NCBI GenBank assembly: GCA_026075535.2
Contig: AP026540.1
Location: 744,001 to 808,000, forward strand
Direction: 5' to 3'
Length of the DNA stretch: 64,000 bases
Origin: Tricholoma matsutake
Taxonomy: Eukaryota; Basidiomycota; Agaricomycetes; Agaricales; Tricholomataceae
A model generated the notes under the pieces. That model was not told where the DNA came from and did not search any database. It saw nothing but the letters and a program-made list of their open reading frames with translations. A program made the position numbers and the translations under genes. Of the stretch, positions 56,240 through 64,000 are shown piece by piece; positions within the stretch are counted from its first letter, which is position 1; each line of letters opens with the position of its first letter.

Positions 56240-57462
56240 TTGCTCTTGAGCTTCATCTCCGTGTCCTTTGGGGCTTACCACACCAGACTACTGTCCCCCC
56301 CAAGGTCACAGAAGATGACAAGGTACCCTTCACCCCGCCGCTTTACCTCTGAAGCACAGTTGCAGAACTCTGTCACAGCCAGTCTTGACAACAACTCAGC
56401 TAGCATTCAGGGCACCCAAATGAAAGTGCGCGAGCTCCTTAACTCTATCTCAGGCTCAGTTGGGATTATTGCCAACAATATCAAGTGCATTCTGGAATCC
56501 CATCTGTTGCTCATGTTCAGGTTGGTGGCATGCCTTGGGCTTCAACAGTGGGCACCTGATGTCTTGGGTAACAATCTGGAGTCCATGTATAATCTCCTTC
56601 ATGAGCGCCCTCAAGACATTTGAGCAGGTCTCAGATGCATTTGGATACTCTCACATGGGAACAAACCTGTCATGTGTCAATGATTTTGCACTTATGTGTA
56701 AACTTTATTGAAGCTTTGTTTGATCGTATATGCATGGTATTGCCAAGTTGGAGGCAAAGAATCCAGGAAGTGTTGTGAAAGCAAAGCAGATGACCAGAGT
56801 ATGGAAACGACATAGTGTGGTATGTAATTCCTGGAATTCTGTATATGCCATTATTTACTAATAAACCTTGATAGCTTGCTGATGGCAGGATGGACATGTT
56901 CAAGGCATGTGGTTTCAATAAACATGTTGTGGCCTTGGCTAGAGAGAATGAGGCCCATTCAGATGATGAGTTGGCTGAAGGGAATGCTGAGTCAGTTGAT
57001 GCAGGGTACCACATCAAGGAGAAGGAGGGACATTTGACAAAAGTTACTGCATTCTTTAGAATGGGCGATCAAGAGCACAAGCAGGTGAATAGAAGCAAAA
57101 GAAGACACCTTAAGTTGGCCGATCTTTGGTTTTCTTTTTACATTTGACTGATCCTATTTATCTGTAGACTGGAGCAACACCATGAAGACCCCCCCATGCC
57201 AAAGTTATCTGAGCTCACTGCTCTCCCAAAGAAAGTCCCAATTGATTGGTTTGATCCTATCTATTGGAACAATCTTTCTATCTGTGAGCATGCCCAATAT
57301 GTCAAGAATGGTACTTATGTTGCTCTGCCACCTGCAGAGCTCTGTGCCAGCTGGGATGAGTGTGAGAAATGGAAGAGTATGCCAGAGAAGGAGTTTATGG
57401 CCAAATATGGTGATGAAGTGCAGGCAGAATACAAGCTACCTATGCCAGATGAATTGGAATGA
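56240..57462 (+). pseudogene. Multi-exon gene of a repeated basidiomycete family, function unknown
   Basis: An acceptor-like ACTTTCAG (56238) precedes a frame encoding ALELHLRVLWGLPHQ. A second frame continues with NSVTASLDNNSASIQGTQMK and LQQWAPDVLGNNLESMYNLL. Introns with good sites lie at 56820-56888 (GTATGT...GGCAG) and 57084-57167 (GTGAAT...TGTAG). Later exons encode ARENEAHSDDELAEGNAES, KVTAFFRMGDQEHKQ and finally KKVPIDWFDPIYWNNLSICE, with EFMAKYGDEVQAEYKLPMPD before the stop. I recall similar hypothetical proteins as multicopy families in Agaricomycetes. The apparent frame change near 56350 suggests decay. No catalytic motif is visible. Confidence 0.55.
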
Positions 57463-58271
57463 CTTGAGCAGCAGGATGATGAGGATGATGAAGATGAGCC
57501 AGATGTATCAGGTGAGGGGTCGGGAGATGAGGGGTCAGGTGATGAATGAGATATGGGTGTTGTTTAATACATATTCTGGTTAATGGTGGTAATTGATTTA
57601 CTTACCTCTTCATATTCATGCTTGCCAAGTCACTTAATGTATTTCAAGTTAATACCATCTTTTCTATTTATCCAAAGCTATTGTTACATCTGAGACACAT
57701 GAGAGACAGATGTAGGGCAAAATGGACATGGGGAAAATCTACAACCTGATGAAAGACAACTGTTGCAATCCGAGACATGTGAGAGATATGGATGTAGGGT
57801 AAGGCAGATAAAGGGAAAATCTATGACCTGACAAAAGACAACCACATGAGTAGAGTGCAATATGCGCACAGAGCGAGTGAGCCATGCGGCAACATACAAG
57901 GGTGGAATGGACTTGGCTTCACCTACACAAGTGTGGTGAGCTGTGCCTCCCTGCACTTATGCATGTCTATAACTTCAAGGGGTGTTGTGCACAAGATGAG
58001 CAAGCTAAGAACTAATGCACAGGATTACGAGTTGCAAGTTGGTGTCAATCGAGTGCAATTATCAGACTAAGGTATTACAAACAATACTATAGACTTAAAT
58101 ATGCAGAAACAGAACATAGGTAGTATGCTAAAGATAGTGCAGAACAGAATAAGGAAGTAGAAGCGGGACAAGATTTTAAGTTGGAAAGAAGTCAGAACAG
58201 GAAAATGAAGCATAGAATGAAGGCATAATTGCGGTTATAACAGCTATTTACACATTGCCAGGGATGCAAAA
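57463..58271. other. Spacer with a short imperfect direct repeat
   Basis: GAGACACATGAGAGACAGATGTAGGG (57690) recurs imperfectly at about 57772, each copy followed by GGGAAAATCTA. No gene was found. The end of the Tnp2 element may lie here, but no terminal inverted repeat was identified. Confidence 0.4.
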
Positions 58272-61200
58272 TTATTGGCACCCTCTGTTGGGAGCCCAAC
58301 ATACAACCAGGACCTTCCTGCCAATACCATAAGTGCCTGCTGGCTGCTGGACAGTTGTGACATGAGTGATAATATGGACAGGCTCAATAATACTAAGGTT
58401 GTTAGAGGGGAGTGCATCAACAATTTGTACCATAAATCCAGGGTGGTGTATGAATGGTGCCTGCCTCTCCTCTTGTGTAGATAGTGATTGATGTGAGTGG
58501 ACTCTTATAAAGGTGTGCATTATTCCCTCTAGTGGAAGTCTCCAAATGTTTTGAATGAATCCTGTATCATGAGCCTGTGTCAATGGATTGTAGAACTTTA
58601 TAGCACTGTTTCCTTTATGTGACTTTTCACAACTGAATGTGCACTCATCACAGTGCACCTGCAAAAGATGCTGGGCTTGTGGAGGGAGAATAATGGCATT
58701 TGGCAGATGGGGAAGATCAGAGTAAGCTCGGTATGGTCTTCCTGTCTGGTGAAGATAATTAAGCAGATTGTTATAATCTACTTCAAGAAGGCAAGGTGGC
58801 TTTGCTAGAATATCTGCCACTTCTGTAGGCTGGAGAGGTACTGGATGGTCATCCATGGCCATGTCTCCTGGCTCAAGAATATCACATAATTCTCTTAAAT
58901 GATCTTCACTGTGCAGTAAAGCATCTACACATGCTTGACGACTCATCTGACAAAGCATTGTAAGATCTAAATCCCCTGATCTTGGTATTAGCTATCAATT
59001 TTTGAGCAAAATAATTGAAACACATATGGAGATGATAACTGGTGTTCATTTTTTGCAACTTTCCATTCATTCATTCACCTGGAAACTCACTAAAAGAAGC
59101 CAAAGGACCCCAATATTTGAGAAGAGCACTATTATGCATTGCATAATGATGGTTTGGCTTGGATGGACAATGTGGAAAAGGTTGTTGAATAGCAATTTGA
59201 TATTGAATATAATGCTGAGTATTGGCATCAGCATCAGCATTGGAGGTTTGATATGCAGCTACAATATTTGTTGCTGCAACAACATGATAGAAGCAGTAGA
59301 AGTGCTGGTGGTGGAAATTTGTGGCAGTAGTCATGTACCAGAATTCAGGAATAATAAGGGGAAAGATACATGTGAAGAGGGTGAGATATTCCCAAGCTTT
59401 GAGCTTGCGATGGCTTGGTTCACCAAGATTGGTTGGTGGTCTTTGTATCCATGTTGGAAGAGTGATATCATGAATGCAATTTCTTATTGCTTGTAGCTCA
59501 GTTTCTGTGAAGCTAAAAGACAAAGGCTCAACAGGAATATAGTTATCATCATCATCATCATCATAATTGAAGTCATATGCATAGGGATTTCTGTGGCTCT
59601 GTGTGGCTGTAGGTGTTGATGATGAGGATGAGTCTGATAATTCAGAAGAAGATGGTGAGGGAGACATAGGTGGTGGTGTATGGTGCATTGCCATTGCAGC
59701 CTCAAGATTACGTTTAGCTCCTTCTTGAAAAAGGTCATCCAATTCTTCAGCAGAATCTGATACATCTGCCTCACTCCACTGCTCATCCTTTTCCACCTCT
59801 TTAACTTTTTGGCTTTCATCCTCATCCTGTCCAATTCCCCAGAATGCATGAAGATGATGCTGTAAAACACCCTCAAGTGAGTGATGCATAAAACCTAGTA
59901 CAACATGTTTGACTGGATCCCAATATGGAAGATTATGCAGTAGAGTCCATTGCACACCAGTTGTCTTTGCAGAGCCTGTGCTTGCACCTGTGCACCATTA
60001 TGGAGTTCCCAAGATTGAATATTGAGATCCTCTAGCTGATCACTGGTGCAGAGGCAGAAAGAACAGAACATTGTAGCACCATGTCCCAAAAAGCCAGTAG
60101 CCTTGCGACTTCCCTCAAGATCAGCAATCACAGGTGCAATTTTTGCTTTCACAGAGATGCCATCAGGATGTCTAGATGTTGGCAAATTTTGGCCTGGTGC
60201 AGCACCATACTTGGCAACAGATTTAATAACAGGTTCAAGAAGATGAGAGATGGTTGTGGGGTCAGGAAGGTGTGAGACCAACAATAAATGTATTCTCAAA
60301 TTGATACCGAAGATGAAAAGGTAAGTTCAAGCAATAAAGCAGGATTGCTCCACAAGACACTTTTTTGCCTATATATAAAATAAGCTGTGTCATAGTCTAT
60401 GCAGAATTTGTTAATAACTTACCAGCAATCTTATTGGTATAAGGATTGAACCAATCAATATAGATTCCAAATATTAGATGATAAGGAGACTGTCGAAAAC
60501 CCTGCAAGTCATCCCAAGCAGGACTATCCTGGATATCATTCATAGTGGCACCAAAGGCAGCTGGTATATGGTTTCTGTGGTGGTTGAAAGCCTCATGAAG
60601 GCTGTCTTCAATGACCTTGGAAGATAAAAAGAACTGAAGCCAAGAATCAAAGGATTGTGTAGTGTATAGACAACATGGGACCCATTTAGGCCCATTTGGA
60701 GTATTCTGAGTTGTCCAGAGTTTTGTGTTACAGGATTGTGATCTTGGGGATGCCTTCCACTGACATTGCCAAGGAATAGGATGAGAAAAGAGGGAAAAGC
60801 ACTTGGGGCAGCATGCTGTCTGAATGATTTCTGGCTCTGAGCAGTGAAGCCGATATGCTGTATGGACATCATGAGGAAGTTTGATGTTTGGAAGCTTGAC
60901 ATTGAGTCCAGATGATGAAAGACCAACCTTGACAATAGAGAGAGTCACAGAAATAATAAGTTGACATCCTTGTAGAATTTTGTTGGTGATAGAAGGACTC
61001 ACACCAGCTCTATTGTGGAGCCAGATGACAAGGAGGCAGATCATCTTTGTGATAAGTACTGTAGAAAAGTTGATATCTGCATAATTACTATTAGTCTTGA
61101 TCTAACAATAACAATGTAGCACTTACCTGTGGGAGAATTAGAAGCTCTAGAACATTTTGGTGATAAGCTTGGGGATGATGATTGCCGCTTCCCCTTTGCC

Positions 61201-61340
61201 AGTTGTGAAACAGCCCCTTTATCCTGTTTCTCATGCTTCAAATGGGTAGAACCATCAACATACTGTCCTTGCTGTTCAACACCATTCATAAAGATGGTTT
61301 TTGTGCTACAAATTGTGCAGTTACATATGACTGGAGGCAT
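58272..61340 (-). pseudogene. Tnp2/Plavaka-type CACTA-like transposase
   Basis: From 61340 downward: a cysteine-rich N-terminus (VICNCTICSTKTIFMNGVEQ), SAYRLHCSEPEI-like HTAYRLHCSEPEIIQTACCP, the core LIFGIYIDWFNPYTNKIAGK, an intron starting GTAAGT near 60418, then KKVSCGAILLYCLNLPFHLR, VAKYGAAPGQNLPTSRHPDG and ATMFCSFCLCTSDQL. The next part holds LLHNLPYWDPVKHVVLGFMH, an acidic/serine-rich insert, LPTWIQRPPTNLGEPSHRKL and NHHYAMHNSALLKYWGPLAS. The C-terminus is 58958-58272 (HCDECTFSCEKSHKGNSAIK). Frame changes near 60270 and others break it. Such transposases cut and paste elements with short inverted ends. Residue positions of the catalytic triad were not assigned. Confidence 0.85.
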
Positions 61341-61344
61341 GGTG

Positions 61345-61675
61345 AACTTGGTGAAGCCTCAGTGAAGGAAAAGAGAGGGAAATAATGACAGCTGTTTTGG
61401 ACCATTTTAATAGAAACATCAAAATTGGTTGCTATTGTAACTGATGTACATCCTCTAACCATCCCATGCAAGAGTCTGATGCTTGTCACCCTAGTCACTA
61501 TCATGAACCTATTGATTTAAACAGATATTTGTTCGTAAAAGGACATCAATCCAAGTGCTCAATTTGCTAGGATTATGTAATAAGGTGCAAACTCCAGTCA
61601 ACCATGAGTCAACCACGAGTCAGTTACAAGTCAACCACGAGTCAACTGCCTCGGAACTTGCCCATTGTGACAGGA
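61345..61675. other. Spacer with GAGTCAACCAC repeats
   Basis: CCATGAGTCAACCACGAGTC-type words repeat at 61601-61650. They may be the subterminal repeats of the GC-hairpin element to the right. No gene was found. Confidence 0.45.
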
Positions 61676-62270
61676 GATGACAATGACACACCACCCGCCC
61701 CCAGCCTCCCGAGCAACTGCTTGTGGGGTGGATTGCAGGTGGAATGACAATGATGACAACCCACTCACCCCCAGCCTAATGAGCAACTGCTCATGGCGTG
61801 GAACCTGGGTGGAATGACGCCCAGGCGCAGGGATAGGAGACAACAATGCACCCCCCACCCCCAGCCTCATGAGCAACTGCTCGTGGGGTGGATTGTGGGT
61901 GGAACGACAATGACAACAAGCCACCTACCCCCAGCCTCACGAGCAACTGCTTGTGGGGTGGATCATGGGTGGAATGACGGGGTTGCATCCCCTCCCCCTC
62001 CCCCGCACTTTGTGTGGGGAGGGATTTTTTTTGTACTTTTAATTATTTATTTGTATTGTGCCCCCCTCCCCTGTTTTGCATGGGGGAGGGATTTTTTTCT
62101 ACATGTTTTTACCTCCCCCCTTGTGTTCGGCGTGAGGGGTTAGCTTTTTATGTATATAAATAAAACTCATCGCATCTTGTGAGAGGGAGGATTTTTTGTT
62201 TATGTATGTAATCACAATCATCCCCACTCCCTCGCATTCAATGTGAGGGATGTGGTTAATTAAAAAATTT
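61676..62270 (+). repeat. GC-rich hairpin array (GAGCAACTGCTC family)
   Basis: Roughly 80-bp units around GAGCAACTGCTYRTGGGGTGG occur near 61710, 61783, 61872 and 61942, again at 63437, with relatives at 20660-21265 and 54915-55140. Many copies make a perfect stem, for example CATGAGCA-AC-TGCTCATG at about 61780. The tail 61985-62265 has stems of pyrimidine and purine runs (CCCTCCCC...GGGGAGGG). Confidence 0.7.
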
Positions 62271-62335
62271 TGATCTTAACTACTTCAAAAAAAATTAGAG
62301 TGTCATGAATAAACTATATTACTAACTAATAATTC

Positions 62336-62430
62336 TCCTGTGGCTCAACTGGTTAAGCACACATGTTTGGTTTGTCATGTGATCACTCTAATCAAGATGT
62401 CTTGAGTTCAATCCTTACTCTGCACAAATA
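62336..62430 (+). repeat. tRNA-like sequence (Pol III A and B boxes)
   Basis: TGGCTCAACTGG (62341-62352) resembles an A box and GAGTTCAATCC (62404-62414) a B box, with tRNA-like spacing and a terminal TGCACAAATAA. It resembles 21468-21556 and sits at the equivalent place in its unit. Confidence 0.65.
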
Positions 62431-62766
62431 AATTTTGTAGGCACTTTGACAACTTAAGACTTGAAATTTGACAAGGTCTTTACACTGCCCCATATGTTCT
62501 GCGTGGATCTGTGTGGAATTGCACAGACTCCCCACAGATCCGCACGGACTCCATGCAGATTTGCAATCCATACAATAAACCATTTTAGCTGTGCAGCAGG
62601 GTGTGACAGTCCACATGGATCCATGCAGACTAACATGGATTCCGCATATTTTACTCGGAGTCTGCGGATTTCATCCGTCTGCATCTGTGATCAACCAGGT
62701 CGGACGAGCAAGGACAGTCCACATGCATCCAAACAGACCATTTGAGCTTAGCAAAATAATGTCACA

Positions 62767-62840
62767 AATGGTATTTGAACCTGTAGCCTCATGACTAAGT
62801 AAGAGAGTACAGACATGCATTACCGTTGCACTACGCAGCC
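62767..62840 (-). repeat. tRNA-like sequence (Pol III A and B boxes)
   Basis: On the minus strand TGGCTGCGTAGTGCAACGG gives an A-box-like block (to 62837) and AGGTTCAAATACC (62782-62770) a B box. It faces the left end of its element, as does 20145-20235. Confidence 0.65.
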
Positions 62841-63073
62841 ATTATTGTTTGTGGCCATTGATGCAACTACATACCACTGTTTGGCTTTGTATGACAAAGC
62901 ACACAGTCGCATCATCAAGGTTGCCAGCTCATCACTCACCACCACCATCGATGCCACCCCTCCCCTCCACTCTACCACCACCACCACTGTGTGCATGCAC
63001 ACCACCACCGTTCCCACGCCCACTCCCACCATCACTACAACCTTCAAACGAGCCGACTGGATGGAATGCAGGC

Positions 63074-63172
63074 CGAAATGACGGCAACTGTCATTTGGGC
63101 CACAGATAAGTTTTTTTTCTTTTTTCTTTTTGTTTTTATCAATGAACTAATTGTATTTTATGCTTTTTAGGT
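63074..63172 (+). repeat. Hairpin/intron-like module 4
   Basis: GGCCGAAATGACGGC and CTGTCATTTGGGCC pair imperfectly, followed by CAGATAAGT, a T-rich tract, AACTAAT and CTTTTTAG (AG at 63170). The donor GT is AT here. Confidence 0.55.
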
Positions 63173-63574
63173 TGTTTACTACTGGGGACAACCTGCCACA
63201 ATGAAAAATGCATAACACACACCCACAGCCACCCAATCCCCTCCTCCCCATTCAAATGGGATGTGAGGCTGTCGACACGGGCTAGGAGGGTGCAGAGGGA
63301 CGCTGGGAGACCCCAGAAGGGGGATACCCATGCAGTAAGCACCCAGCAACCCCATACACATGCCATGTCACACTGACGCACTCAACCCCCCCAAGTAGAA
63401 TCCCATGACAACACTGACACACCACCCACCTCCAGCCTCATGAGCAACTGCTCGTGGGGTGGATGGTGGGTGGAATGACGACGACAAGACCGCCAGCTGT
63501 GAAAAAGGCATAATGCATGCCCACAGCCTACCCAACAGGTAAGCACCCACCTACCCCCCCCCCTAACCCCTCAG

Positions 63575-64000
63575 CAACGATGCCACCACCCGCAAATGAG
63601 CCAACACAGGCCCAAACAATGCAGATCGCGTCGTTTGGGCCCTACATAAGGTTTTTTTCATTTGCTTTTTGTTTTTATAAACTAACTAACCTGTTTTTTT
63701 AGCTTTCTAGGTTATAATCTACTGGCAACGATGCCACCACTCGCAAACGAGTCAACGTGGGCCCAAATGATGCAGATCATGTCATTTGGGCCCTACATAA
63801 GTTTTTTTCGTTTGGTTTTTGTTTTTATAAACTAACTAACTCAGATTTTTTAGTTTTCTAGGTTATAATCTACTAGTAACGATGCAACCACCCGCAAACG
63901 AGCCAACACGGGCCCAAACGATGCAGATCGCATCGTTTGGGCCCTATGTGAGTTTTTTTCATTTGCTTTTTGTTTTTATAAACTAACCAACTCGTTTTTT
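63575..64000 (+). repeat. 151-bp tandem array of exon/intron-like units
   Basis: Units start at 63575, 63726 and 63877 and are very similar. Each has CAACGATGCCACCAC..., a hairpin GGGCCCAAACGATGC / GCATCGTTTGGGCCC (perfect at 63910-63944), a donor-like RTRAGT, about 60 nt rich in T, ACTAACTAAC, and TTTTTTAG. The array continues beyond the window. Confidence 0.85.

Larger units (their letters stand above)
62474..64000. mobile_element. Left part of a second CTTTACACT-end TIR element, running off the window
   Basis: It begins AGGTCTTTACACTGCCCC like 19901, followed by subterminal repeats (CGGACTC, GTGGATC, GCGGATC words) to about 62740, an outward-facing tRNA-like sequence, and then hairpin/intron-like modules. 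The right end is not in the window. Confidence 0.65.

Noticed and set aside
57684..58484. Short frames on both strands left of the Tnp2 transposase
   Set aside because: They overlap imperfect direct repeats or the 3' end of the transposase and show no family resemblance.
1..64000. Host housekeeping genes, rRNA, or a biosynthetic cluster
   Set aside because: I searched both strands for recognisable enzyme families and ribosomal sequence and found only transposon proteins plus one unassigned spliced gene.

Overview
The window is a transposable-element graveyard from a filamentous basidiomycete, most likely an Agaricomycete. I see no convincing host gene. The inference rests on the element mix (chromodomain Ty3/gypsy elements, a Ty1/copia element with an ATTDDFTVI reverse-transcriptase core, a Tnp2/Plavaka-type CACTA-like transposase, a RepHel Helitron, hAT elements), on short introns with GTRAGT donors and CTAAC-type branch sites, and on heavy CpG decay. 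The insertion density suggests a TE-rich genome such as those of some mycorrhizal mushrooms, but the species cannot be read from this.

Layout. 1-1585: nothing recognised. 1586-16816: a Ty1/copia element broken by a hAT element inside gag (2112-4645) and by a minus-strand gypsy element 'E' (6037-12936) inserted where pre-integrase meets integrase. A duplicated piece of copia plus a further full E LTR (12937-13933) marks an old rearrangement. 16817-19236: a minus-strand gag remnant. 19237-21944: non-autonomous DNA transposons, one inside the other, with hairpin/intron-like modules and tRNA-like sequences. 22215-34600: plus-strand gypsy 'D', carrying a 721-bp hAT MITE (27341-28061) and a complete 5,427-bp Helitron (28823-34249) lodged in its 3' LTR. 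35043-54496: a three-level nest in which plus-strand gypsy 'A' is split by minus-strand gypsy 'B' (39221-52629, TSD CTCTC), itself split by minus-strand gypsy 'C' (40181-47370). 54497-56160: a hAT-like non-autonomous element with a minisatellite. 56240-57462: a multi-exon gene of a repeated fungal family of unknown function. 58272-61340: Tnp2 transposase. 61560-64000: GC-rich hairpin repeats, tRNA-like sequences and a 151-bp exon/intron-like tandem array that runs off the window.

Two mechanisms tie the region together. First, by hand alignment, all 10 differences between the two 402-bp LTRs of B and all 9 between the two 237-bp LTRs of C are transitions at CpG sites. Many stop codons in the pol genes are TGA where the family has CGA. 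This points to CpG-methylation-linked silencing and deamination. Second, families B/D and E have an 11- or 10-nt sequence starting 2 nt inside the LTR edge that is exactly complementary to the LTR about 32-35 nt downstream of a TATA box. This is the arrangement expected for Tf1-type self-primed reverse transcription. Family C has an ordinary TGG-type primer site.
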